Shown here piece after piece: positions 9,341 to 16,957 of a stretch of 64,000 nt of DNA (within the stretch, counting starts at the first letter, position 1; each line of letters opens with the position of its first letter). Origin of the DNA: Achromobacter sp. ASV32 (GTDB taxonomy: Bacteria; Pseudomonadota; Gammaproteobacteria; Burkholderiales; Burkholderiaceae_B); the NCBI RefSeq assembly GCF_016428805.1, contig NZ_JAELTJ010000001.1, forward strand, positions 124,001 to 188,000. Direction: 5' to 3'. Below the pieces are notes generated by a model, which saw only the letters and a list, made by a program, of their open reading frames with translations, was not told where the DNA came from and did not search any database. The translations under genes were made by a program, and so were the position numbers.

Positions 9341-9490
9341 GGGAAGCGGTCTGGCGCCGCTTCCCGCCGCCGGGCCGCCTTTGCGGTCCGGCGCGCTGGT
9401 TTCCCTTATTCCGCATCTTCTGGCGGCCTCTTTGCGAGGCGGCGGGACGGCGTTCGTCCCGAGGGTGCGCAACAAGGCGGAATCCGCCTT
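9341..9490. repeat. Run of five intergenic stem-loops
   Basis: Successive hairpins: 9341-9365 (GGGAAGCGG/CCGCTTCCC), 9368-9393 (11-bp stem, one G-U), 9426-9440 (GCCTC/GAGGC), 9444-9460 (GGGACG/CGTCCC) and 9474-9490 (AAGGCGG/CCGCCTT). None has a clear T-tract. They sit between the Prx-Grx and flavoprotein genes and could stabilise the upstream mRNA or tune readthrough. Confidence 0.7.
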
Positions 9491-9529
9491 TGAACCTTTG
9501 CTCCACGTGACAACCGGGGGACCTGATTG

Positions 9530-10966
9530 ATGAAGACTCTGCACACCGATATCGCCGTTCTGGGCGCCGGCACCGCCGGCCTGGCCGCCTATCGCGCCGC
9601 GAAGGCCGCGGGCAAGCGCGCGCTGCTGATCGAGGGCGGCCCCTACGGCACCACCTGCGCCCGTGTCGGCTGCATGCCGTCCAAGCTGCTGATCGCCGCC
9701 GCGGAAGCGGCCCACAACGCCGCGCATACCGAGCCCTTCGGCGTGCACGTGCAGGGCGAGATCACCGTGGACGGCGTGGAAGTGATGGATCGCGTCAAGC
9801 GCGAACGCGACCGTTTCGTGGGCTTTGTGCTGGAAGGGGTGGAAAACATTCCGGCCGAGGACAAGATCCGCGGCTATGCCCGCTTCATGTCCGACACGGT
9901 GCTGCGGGTGGATGAGCATACCGAGATCCACGCGTCCCGCGTGGTGATCGCGACGGGTTCCCGTCCGGCGGTACCGCCGCCGTTCCGTGGGCTGGGTGAC
10001 CGCCTGGTGCTGAACGATGACGTGTTCGCCTGGGATGACCTGCCGCGTCGCATAGCCGTGTTCGGTCCGGGCGTGATCGGCCTGGAGCTGGGCCAGGCGC
10101 TGGCGCGGCTGGGCGTGGACGTGCGCGTGTTCGGCGTCAGCGGCAGCCTGGGCGGCATCAGCGATCCGCAGGTGCGCCAGAGCGCCCGCAAGATCTTCCA
10201 GCGCGAGTTCTATCTGGATCCGGATGCGCGGGTGCTGGAAACCCAGCGCGTGGGCGACGAGGTGGAAGTGCGCTACGTGGCGCTGGACAACAGCGAGCGC
10301 ACCGAGCGTTTCGATTACGCGCTGGTGGCCACCGGCCGCCGCCCGAATGTGGACGGCCTGGGGCTGGAGAACACCTCGCTGCAATTGAACGCACAGGGCG
10401 TGCCACTGTTTGACCGTGAAACGATGCAGGCGGGCGATTCGGCCATTTTCATCGCGGGCGATGCCAATGCCGATGCGCCGCTGCTGCACGAGGCTGCCGA
10501 CGAAGGCCGCATCGCGGGTGAGAACGCGGCCCGCTATCCCGAGGTGCGCCAAGGCTTGCGGCGCGCGCCGCTGGCGGTGGTGTTTTCGGATCCCCAGATC
10601 GCGCTGGCGGGCCAGGGCCATGGCCGCCTGACGCCGGGCACGTTCGTGACGGGGGAGGTGGACTTCAGCGACCAGGGCCGTTCACGTGTCATGCTGAAGA
10701 ACCGCGGCATGCTGCACGTGTATGCGGATATCGCGACGGGCCGTTTCCTGGGCGCCGAAATGGTGGGCCCGAGCGCCGAGCATATCGGCCACCTGCTGGC
10801 CTGGGCCGTGCAGCAGGAGCTGACGGTGGCGCGCATGCTGGAGATGCCGTTCTACCATCCGGTGATCGAAGAAGGCCTGCGCACGGCGCTGCGCGACGCC
10901 GCGGCCAAGCTGGTCCGCGCACAGGAAGCGCTGCGCCAGGTCGAAACGGAAGACGCCGCGGCATAA
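9530..10966 (+). CDS. Dihydrolipoamide dehydrogenase-like flavoprotein
   Basis: 478-residue FAD/NAD(P)H pyridine nucleotide-disulfide oxidoreductase. FAD-binding VLGAGTAGLAAYRAA, redox-active disulfide GTTCARVGCMPSK (C-x4-C), NAD-binding GPGVIGLELGQALARLG, second FAD motif FIAGDAN. The C-terminal dimer-interface His is in YHPVIEEGLR rather than the classical HPT-x-x-E, so it is a divergent E3-like branch, not clearly part of a 2-oxoacid dehydrogenase complex; no E1/E2 genes are nearby. Location after the Prx-Grx hybrid suggests a thiol-redox role (inference). The ATG at 9530 is preferred over the TTG just before it. Confidence 0.85.
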   Translation: MKTLHTDIAVLGAGTAGLAAYRAAKAAGKRALLIEGGPYGTTCARVGCMPSKLLIAAAEAAHNAAHTEPFGVHVQGEITVDGVEVMDRVKRERDRFVGFVLEGVENIPAEDKIRGYARFMSDTVLRVDEHTEIHASRVVIATGSRPAVPPPFRGLGDRLVLNDDVFAWDDLPRRIAVFGPGVIGLELGQALARLGVDVRVFGVSGSLGGISDPQVRQSARKIFQREFYLDPDARVLETQRVGDEVEVRYVALDNSERTERFDYALVATGRRPNVDGLGLENTSLQLNAQGVPLFDRETMQAGDSAIFIAGDANADAPLLHEAADEGRIAGENAARYPEVRQGLRRAPLAVVFSDPQIALAGQGHGRLTPGTFVTGEVDFSDQGRSRVMLKNRGMLHVYADIATGRFLGAEMVGPSAEHIGHLLAWAVQQELTVARMLEMPFYHPVIEEGLRTALRDAAAKLVRAQEALRQVETEDAAA

Positions 10967-10989
10967 TCGCCGTCGGCTGAAAGCAGGAA

Positions 10990-11015
10990 GGGCTGCCCGC
11001 AAGGCAGCCCTTTTT
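10990..11015 (+). terminator. Rho-independent terminator
   Basis: Perfect stem GGGCTGCC/GGCAGCCC, loop CGCAA, then TTTTT. It ends the Prx-Grx/flavoprotein unit. Confidence 0.88.
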
Positions 11016-11059
11016 CATTCACCGGAACCGGCCGTTGGACCGGCGCCGGCAGGCAGGCG

Positions 11060-11950
11060 TCAGTCGTCCGACTGCTTCTTTGGCACGGGGAACGGATTTT
11101 CGCGGTATTGCAGCGTGAAGCTGGCGCGGTCGTCCTGGCCCAGTTCGCGGGCCAGGTAGGGCATGGCCTGCTTCAGGGCGTCGTGCAGCGTCCAGGGCGG
11201 GTTGACCAGGAACATGCCGCTGCCGTGCAGGCCGTAGCCGTCGATGGTGGCCTTCTTGACGGTCAGGGTGGCGTGCAGCCAGCTCTTGACCTTCAGGTTC
11301 TCGAAGTGGCGCGCCATTTCGCTGGCTTCGCGCCGCTGCACCAGCGGATACCAGACGGCGAAGGTGCCGGTGGCGAAGCGCTTGATGCATTCCTTGACGG
11401 TGACGAGCGTGCGGCGGTAGTCGTTCTTGTCTTCGTACGAGGGGTCGATCAGGACCATGCCGCGGCGCGTGGGCGGCGGCAACAAGGCCTTGACGCCTTC
11501 GAAGCCGTCGTCGCCGTAGATGGTGGTCTGGCGCTGGGCGGTGCGGCCCTGATGCTCCAGGTTGACCACCAGCGCGTCGATTTCGGTGGGGTGCATTTCG
11601 AACAGGCGCAGCCGGTCAGACGGGCGCAGCGCGTCCAGGGTCAGCCACGGCGAGCCGGGGTAGCGCTTGAGGCGGCCGTTGGTGTTGAACGCGCGGATGC
11701 GGGCCACGTAGTCGGCCAGGAGCGGCGGCAGGTCATCGCGGTCCCAGAGGCGGCCGATGCCATCGGCGAACTCGGACGTCTTGGCGGCCCAGTCGCTGTC
11801 CAGGCTGTAGAGTCCGGCGCCGGCGTGGGTGTCGACGACCCAGTAGGGGGCGTCTTTGCGATTGAAGTAGTCCAGGGTGTGGACCAGGATGGCGTGCTTG
11901 AGCACGTCGGCGTGGTTGCCGGCGTGAAAGGCGTGGCGGTAGCTGAACAC
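11060..11950 (-). CDS. rlmJ: 23S rRNA (adenine-N6)-methyltransferase RlmJ
   Basis: 296-residue methyltransferase that modifies A2030 of 23S rRNA. The N-terminus MFSYRHAFHAGNHADVLKH is nearly diagnostic for the family, and the catalytic DPPY-like motif appears as LIDPSYE. The length fits (E. coli about 280). The start codon is GTG (11950), giving the conserved N-terminus exactly. The gene lies 12 bp after ugpQ on the same strand, so they may be co-transcribed. It is convergent with the flavoprotein gene. Confidence 0.93.
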   Translation of the reverse strand: MFSYRHAFHAGNHADVLKHAILVHTLDYFNRKDAPYWVVDTHAGAGLYSLDSDWAAKTSEFADGIGRLWDRDDLPPLLADYVARIRAFNTNGRLKRYPGSPWLTLDALRPSDRLRLFEMHPTEIDALVVNLEHQGRTAQRQTTIYGDDGFEGVKALLPPPTRRGMVLIDPSYEDKNDYRRTLVTVKECIKRFATGTFAVWYPLVQRREASEMARHFENLKVKSWLHATLTVKKATIDGYGLHGSGMFLVNPPWTLHDALKQAMPYLARELGQDDRASFTLQYRENPFPVPKKQSDD

Positions 11951-11962
11951 GGGGCGGGCGCC

Positions 11963-12718
11963 TTAAACGGAAGCGGCCGGCGCGATGGCGGCCAGTTCGT
12001 CGGTGAAGATGCCGTCGATGCCCCAATCCAGCAGCAGCTTGGCGCGGGCCGGGTCGTTGACGGTCCAGGCGGCGATGCGGTAGCCAGCGGCATGCACGGC
12101 ATCGATCAGCTCGGGCGTGGCGTCCTTCTGGTTGATGTTCAGGGCGACGCAGTCGTACTTGACCAGGCGGTCGAGCCAGTCGGCCGGCACTTTCTCGACG
12201 AGCAGGGCGCGCGGCAGTTCGGGCGCGGCGTCCCGCGCGGCCTGCAGGGCTTCTTCGGCGAACGAGGAGAGCAGCGGCGGCACGGCGGCGTTTTTCCAGA
12301 GTTCGCGGGCGGCCAGGGCGACGGCGGCGCCGGTCTCGGCTTCGCGGCCGGGGCAGGGCTTGATCTCGACGTTGCTGGCGATGCCGTTGGCGACGGTGTA
12401 GCGGGCGACGGCGGCGAAGGTGGGCAGGGGTTCGCCGGCGTAGGCGGCGGAGTGCCAGCTGCCGAAGTCGAGCTGGGCGAGTTCGCTGAAGGTCTTGGCG
12501 GCGGCGGGGCCGTGGCCGTTGGAGGTGCGGTCGACGTCGTCGTCGTGCATCAGGACCAGGATGTTGTCGCTGCTGAGCTTGACGTCGTATTCGAAGATGG
12601 TGAAGCCGTGGTCATGGCCGACGCGCATGGCGGCCAGGGTGTTCTCCGGCGCCAGGCGGCCGCCGCCGCGGTGGGCGATATGACGGGAATAGGGCCAGGT
12701 GGGGAGTTTTGCTGTCAT
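11963..12718 (-). CDS. ugpQ: Glycerophosphodiester phosphodiesterase
   Basis: 251-residue TIM-barrel enzyme hydrolysing glycerophosphodiesters to glycerol-3-phosphate and an alcohol. Motifs: HRGGGRLAPENTLAA (catalytic His and Glu), FEYDVKLSSD (metal-binding E-x-D) and LMHDDDVDRTSNG (second catalytic His). No signal peptide, so it is cytoplasmic like UgpQ. The ugp transporter genes are not nearby. It is probably the first gene of a unit with rlmJ. Confidence 0.92.
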   Translation of the reverse strand: MTAKLPTWPYSRHIAHRGGGRLAPENTLAAMRVGHDHGFTIFEYDVKLSSDNILVLMHDDDVDRTSNGHGPAAAKTFSELAQLDFGSWHSAAYAGEPLPTFAAVARYTVANGIASNVEIKPCPGREAETGAAVALAARELWKNAAVPPLLSSFAEEALQAARDAAPELPRALLVEKVPADWLDRLVKYDCVALNINQKDATPELIDAVHAAGYRIAAWTVNDPARAKLLLDWGIDGIFTDELAAIAPAASV

Positions 12719-13243
12719 TTCTTTTGTTGCTTGTTGGGTCTTTTAGGTAGGTTGCAAGGATACTCCTTCTTTTAGGCTGGGTTCTTGGGTGTTGGGGGGA
12801 GATGGGTTCTTTTGGCGCGGCGTCGGGGCGGTGGGGCCGGGCCGGGGCTACGCGGCTTGTCCGGCGCACGGGCGCCGGACAGCGCGTGCTCATCCTCGTC
12901 GCCTTCGGCTTCCTTCGGATTCCGCCGCGCGCGCCGCTACACGCCCCGGCCCGGCCCCAACCGCCCCGACGCCGCTCGCGTTGGCGGATTAACCGCCGCC
13001 GGTTGGGGCGAGTTGATTACTTGGGCTTCGTTGAGAGCGGAGTTCTGGGGGGGGAGCGGTGGCTGGCGTCCGTCCGGGATGGCCGCCCTGCGCGGCCATC
13101 CCGGACATACGCTGGTGTTTGGGGCATGGGCCGCTGATTATGGCGGAGCGCAGTGTCTGTGACGCGTGCGGCTTTTGTCTTGCGGCGGGCTGGTGCTTGC
13201 TTGCAGATTGAGGCAAGCAAGCACCAGTGGGGGTGCGGAGGAT
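12719..13243. other. 525-bp spacer rich in inverted repeats
   Basis: No convincing gene. It contains three separate inverted repeats: 12821-12848 with 12943-12971 (28/29-nt GC-rich arms, one indel), 13072-13085 with 13093-13106 (perfect 14-bp arms) and 13190-13204 with 13213-13227 (perfect 15-bp arms). Open frames here are GC-rich artefacts without recognisable protein character. Confidence 0.7.
13190..13227. repeat. Perfect 15-bp stem-loop behind the M20 remnant
   Basis: Arms CTGGTGCTTGCTTGC and its exact complement around an 8-nt loop, 16 bp downstream of the minus-strand M20 peptidase remnant. No T-tract on either side, so it is not a classical terminator. Confidence 0.75.
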
Positions 13244-14098
13244 TTACTTCAGCGGGGCCCTGTCTTGCGAGATGTCCATGATCATGCGGGCGGCCAGGTA
13301 GAGGCGGGGGACGATGGAATTGATCTGGATGTATTCGGCGTCGTTGGAGTGGGCACCGAAGCCGCTTAAGCCCATGCCTTCGATGACGGGGCCGCGGGCC
13401 TTGAGGGCGGCGAAGGCGGCGTCGGTGCCGCCGCCGCTGGCGCGGTCGATGACTTTCATGGATAGGTCGAGTTCTTTGTAGATGGCGACGCCGTGGGCGG
13501 CGAGGGCGCGCGAGGCGGGGGTGGCTTCCAGGGGCGGACGGCGGACTTCGAACCTGACGGTGACTTTGGAGTCGGGCAGCAGTTTCTTTTGCACGCGCTC
13601 CTGCAAGGTGCGGGACAAGGCGTCGAAGTCGGAGACCTTCAGGGCGCGGGCGTCGGCCTGGGCGGTGGCCTGGCCGGGGATGACGTTGCGGTTGGTGCCG
13701 GCCTGGGCGACGGTCCAGTTCAGTTTCAGGCCGTCCTCGGGCTTGGACAGGTCTTTCAGTTGCAGGACCTGGTGGGCCAGTTCGTAGAGGGCGTTGATGC
13801 CGCCTTCGGGCCGGGCGCCGGCGTGCGAGGTCTTGCCTTGCACGTTGAGGTAGGCCGCGCCGATGCCGCTGGTGGCCAGGGTCAGGCGAGGTTCGGCGCC
13901 GCCGCCTTCGAAGGAGAAGACGGCGTCCTGGTCGGCGCCCAGGCGGGTGATGGTGTCGCGGGCGCCGGGCGAGCTGATTTCCTCGTCGCCGTTGATCAGC
14001 ACGGTGATGGTGCCGTAGTCCTTGAAGCCGATCTTCTGCAGCAGAGCCAGGGTATGCAGGATGGTGGCCACGCCATGCTTGTCGTCGGCGATGCCTAG
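13244..14098 (-). pseudogene. 5'-truncated M20 family metallopeptidase
   Basis: C-terminal two thirds of a glutamate-carboxypeptidase-like M20 peptidase. The reading frame begins at the metal-binding motif GIADDKHGVATILHTL and continues through INGDEEISSPG (catalytic Glu-Glu), the dimerisation domain (GKTSHAGARPEGG) and the terminal metal-ligand His (GFGAHSNDAEYIQ). The first about 110-130 residues, with signal peptide and first His ligand, are missing: the frame enters the repeat element at 14095-14366 and meets a stop (14113-14111). A GTG at 14071 could start a 275-residue product, but it would lack essential ligands. The missing part is not on the far side of the element. Confidence 0.8.
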
Positions 14099-14362
14099 GG
14101 CCTGTTCCCACTAGAAGGCGCCTCGCACAGGCCGGTAATCGGGCGCCAGGCTAGGCGCGGTCGCCGCCGCGTGGCTGTGCCACGCAAGGTGAGCGCAACG
14201 ACGCCTGGCGCCCGATTACCGGCCTGCCCGCAGGGTGAGTACCCAAATGAGCGCCTCTCAGCGTTGCCAATGCTCGCCGGGGGCCGGCCACGACTGCGCT
14301 TCGCGCCTTGATAGTCACTCATTTGGGTACTCATGCGAGGCGCCTTCTAGTGTGAACAGGCC
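14099..14362. mobile_element. MITE-like element with IS5-type terminal inverted repeats
   Basis: Non-coding element of about 264 bp. Terminal inverted repeats starting GGGCCTGTTC run to 14127 and from 14334; with the flanking CTAG the match is 33 bp with one mismatch. Both ends are flanked by CTAG (14095-14098, 14363-14366), the usual target of IS5-family elements. Inside are two more perfect inverted repeats: 14129-14151 with 14203-14225 (23 bp, loop containing the hairpin GCGTGG/CCACGC) and 14236-14251 with 14318-14333 (16 bp). A single strand could fold into a three-way junction. No transposase, so it would need one in trans. Confidence 0.75.
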
Positions 14363-14512
14363 CTAGTGCATGAAGTCTTCCGGATCGCCACTGTTCGAGG
14401 GAGCCGGCGCGGACTGTTCCAGGCGCTCGGCCCGGGTTTGCCAGTAAGTTGATGAACCCGGAATCTATTTTTGGCTTCGGCAGCGTGACGCCGCTGTAGC
14501 AGGCCCTTCGTT

Positions 14513-15046
14513 TCACGCCGCTCGCAAACACCGCCGCGCCATCTCCATATAGTGCCCGAGTGGCGGCGTATCCAGCCCGACCACTTTGGCGAGATCGTCA
14601 TACCGCCGCAGTCGCACCGCGGCCAGCGCATGCGGATGGGCGGCGAAAGTCTCGGCCTGCCCGGGCGTGAAGATGCCGCCTTGCAGCGCCAGGCTTTGCA
14701 CCGACGCAGGGGACAGCGTGTCCAGGTAGGCGGGTTCGATCGCGCCCAGGTAGCGCTTGGCGGCGACGTGCAGGCGCACGGGCGCGGTGACGTCCTCGTC
14801 GAACAGCGGCGCCAGGGCGTTGGCGGCGACTTCCTGGTGGCGCATGTCGGTGGTGATACTTTCAGCGAGCATGAGATGGCCGACGTCGTGCAGTAGGGCA
14901 GCGACGATCACGGCTTCGGATTCGCCGGCCTGCTCGGCCAGTTGCGCGCATTGCAGCGCGTGTTCGGTCTGGCTGATGGCCTCGCCGCCATAGTAGGCGG
15001 CGCCGTGGTGGGCGAACAGATTTTCAATGTGGGGCAGGGTGAGCAT
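14513..15046 (-). CDS. PhnZ-like HD-domain di-iron oxygenase
   Basis: 177-residue HD-domain protein resembling PhnZ, the mixed-valence di-iron enzyme that cleaves 2-amino-1-hydroxyethylphosphonate to glycine and phosphate. Candidate substrate-pocket motif YYGGEAISQTEH (residues 18-29) and metal ligands His29, His53-Asp54 and His57 are visible, followed by further His (MRHQEV, RLHVAA) and a late Asp (RYDDLAKV). The hydroxylase partner PhnY and other phosphonate genes are absent, so the substrate is not certain. The C-terminus overlaps unrelated remnant DNA next to the MITE. Confidence 0.75.
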   Translation of the reverse strand: MLTLPHIENLFAHHGAAYYGGEAISQTEHALQCAQLAEQAGESEAVIVAALLHDVGHLMLAESITTDMRHQEVAANALAPLFDEDVTAPVRLHVAAKRYLGAIEPAYLDTLSPASVQSLALQGGIFTPGQAETFAAHPHALAAVRLRRYDDLAKVVGLDTPPLGHYMEMARRCLRAA

Positions 15047-15182
15047 GGGGCGGCCTCGGCGGTGGTGGGTTGCGCGAGACGATAGCGCTTGGCGGTGACA
15101 TCTAGATGACTAGAACATGTCGGTGCGCCGGCCGGGCGCATGCCACAACGATGATAGTCTTGGGCTTCACCTGGGATGATTC

Positions 15183-15896
15183 ATGCATAGACTGACCCTT
15201 CGCGTTGCCGTCTTGAGCTCGTGCCTGTGGCTTGCCGGTTGCCTGGCAACGGCGCCCGTCGCGCCTGCGTCCCGCATGGACGAGATGCCCATGTACGGCG
15301 GGCAGGACCGGTCCGAGCCCGCCCTCAAGGCGGCCGACGAAAAGCTGATCGCCGACGCGACCAGCAGTTTCGGTTCGCCTGCCCGCGCGGCGCAAGCCTG
15401 GGTCGAGCAGGGGTTCCGTTTTTACCAGGCCGACAAGCTGGGCATGGCCACGCGGCGGTTTAACCAGGCGTGGCTGATGAATCCGGAAAACGCCGAGGTC
15501 TATACCGGTTTCGCGGCGGTGCTGCACGACCAGGGCAAGTATTGCGATGCCATGAAGATGATGGAAAAGGCGTTGAGCCTGAAGCCGCCGTCATTTCAGG
15601 GCATTTATGCCGACGCGGGCCGTATCGCAGCGCGTTGCGCGGCCGCAGATAAAACCTTGTCGGGGCCGGAACGCGCCGCGATGATCGCGCGATCGGACGC
15701 GCTATACCGCAATGGCGAAGCGGTGGAGCCGAACAAAGCCTATCTGTATAACTCGTGGGCCACCGCGTATTACTGGAACGGCCAGTATGCGGACGCCTGG
15801 ACCATGGTGGCCAAGGCGCGTAGAGCCGGCGGGCAACCTGGTGCGCGCTTTTTGGACATGCTGAGCGAGAAAATGCCGGAACCCGCGCGGCCCTAG
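15183..15896 (+). CDS. TPR-containing lipoprotein
   Basis: 237-residue secreted lipoprotein with lipobox LAGC (Cys20). From about residue 70 it shows tetratricopeptide-like helices: AAQAWVEQGFRFYQADKLGMATRRFNQAW and MNPENAEVYTGFAAVLHDQGKY read as one TPR pair, and AYLYNSWATAYYWNGQYADAW is a further repeat. Likely a periplasmic or outer-membrane scaffold. Neighbours give no functional clue: PhnZ-like gene divergent upstream, small protein convergent downstream. Confidence 0.75.
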   Translation: MHRLTLRVAVLSSCLWLAGCLATAPVAPASRMDEMPMYGGQDRSEPALKAADEKLIADATSSFGSPARAAQAWVEQGFRFYQADKLGMATRRFNQAWLMNPENAEVYTGFAAVLHDQGKYCDAMKMMEKALSLKPPSFQGIYADAGRIAARCAAADKTLSGPERAAMIARSDALYRNGEAVEPNKAYLYNSWATAYYWNGQYADAWTMVAKARRAGGQPGARFLDMLSEKMPEPARP

Positions 15897-15966
15897 GAAA
15901 CGGAAGTCGGGCCCTTCCAAGCGGCGCAATGGCGGGCGTCCGGCTTGAGCGGCGGGCGGCAAGCGC

Positions 15967-16176
15967 CTAGCTGCACGTCAGGATATTGATCCAGGCGATG
16001 GCGGTGGCCAGCAGGCCGGCGGCGTGAACGCGTTCCGGCGTCTGGCGGCCCGCCTGCAGTTGGGCCAGCGCTTTTTTCATGTGGACCAGTGGTGTCGATT
16101 CGACCTCGGTGGCCGCGGGAACGGCGATCGAGGTGCCTGACTGGCCGGGCTTGGCCTTGAGCGGTTCGGTGGTCAA
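15967..16176 (-). CDS. Small hypothetical protein with C-terminal hydrophobic segment
   Basis: 69 residues, TTG start supported by a good AGGAG six bases upstream (minus strand). The N-terminus is polar; residues about 50-67 (HAAGLLATAIAWINILTC) could be a short membrane segment or amphipathic helix. I do not recognise a family. It sits between the TPR lipoprotein gene and the divergent DUF454 gene. Confidence 0.55.
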   Translation of the reverse strand: MTTEPLKAKPGQSGTSIAVPAATEVESTPLVHMKKALAQLQAGRQTPERVHAAGLLATAIAWINILTCS

Positions 16177-16326
16177 TGGAGTCTCCTGGAAGGGGGGAAT
16201 CGCCGTGTGAGGCGGTCTGACCAGCAGTGGGAGAAAATGTTCCGGACGGCTTAGACCTGGCTGGCCGCGCGAGCCTCATGGCGATCCGCGGCGCCGCCTG
16301 GCAACTGCGTTATCCTGCACCCCATC

Positions 16327-16746
16327 ATGATGAGAGCACTTTGGCTGATCCTGGGTTGCGTGATGCTGGCGCTGGGCGTGATTGGCGCCTTTTTGCCGGT
16401 GATGCCGACGACGATTTTCCTGATCCTGGCGGTGGGGTGCTTTTCGCGTTCGTCGCCGCGCCTGGAACGCTGGCTGCTGGACAGTCCCACCTATGGGCCC
16501 TCGCTGCGCGCGTGGCGCGAGCAGGGCGCGGTGTCGCGCAAGGGCAAGCTGTATGCGTCGCTGGGTATGGTGGTGGGCTATGGCCTGTTCTGGTGGGGCG
16601 CGCATCCGTCGTTCTGGCTGGCCGCGGGCGTGGGTCTGTTCTTTCTTGCAAGCGCGGCCTATGTGCTGACCCGGCCCAGTCCGCAAGCACTGGATAGTGC
16701 AGAGCAAACGTCCGCTGATGGGTCCGGGCCCGCGGCAGGCAACTGA
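16327..16746 (+). CDS. DUF454 (YbaN family) inner-membrane protein
   Basis: 139-residue small membrane protein. First helix LILGCVMLALGVIGAFLPVMPTTIFLILA with the conserved family motif LPxxPTTxF, then CFSRSSPRLERWLLDSPTYGP and two more helices (SLGMVVGYGLFWWG, FWLAAGVGLFFLASAAYVL). The length and motif order match YbaN. Function unknown. Monocistronic as far as can be seen. Confidence 0.85.
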   Translation: MMRALWLILGCVMLALGVIGAFLPVMPTTIFLILAVGCFSRSSPRLERWLLDSPTYGPSLRAWREQGAVSRKGKLYASLGMVVGYGLFWWGAHPSFWLAAGVGLFFLASAAYVLTRPSPQALDSAEQTSADGSGPAAGN

Positions 16747-16872
16747 CGCCGGATTGAAAACCACGCCAGCCCGTAACGCGTCGAAACGGACGCGTCGTGG
16801 TCACTCGCGGTCAGCACCGCGGTTCTCTGCTTAAACTGCTTGCAGCGCGGCCAGGGCGTGCTGTTCATAAAG

Positions 16873-16905
16873 GGTGCGAGGCGCCTTTTGGTGTCCACAG
16901 GCCTC
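16873..16905 (+). repeat. Solo copy of the MITE terminal repeat
   Basis: About 27 of 33 positions match the right terminal repeat of the element at 14099-14362 (shared blocks TGCGAGGCGCCTT, GGTGT, ACAGGCC). No partner end is found nearby. It lies immediately upstream of the esterase gene and may contribute promoter sequence. Confidence 0.6.
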
Positions 16906-16957
16906 AGTCCGGCGGACGCGTCGTCCGTCCGGAGTCGTTGGTCCGCGAGGAAGACCT

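Noticed and set aside
14366-14464. 33-codon minus-strand frame containing YWQTRAERLEQ and ending DPEDFMH
   Set aside because: It looks like the tail of a protein, but it has an upstream in-frame stop, no start and no family I recognise; its stop codon is the CTAG at the element border. Left as unidentified remnant DNA.
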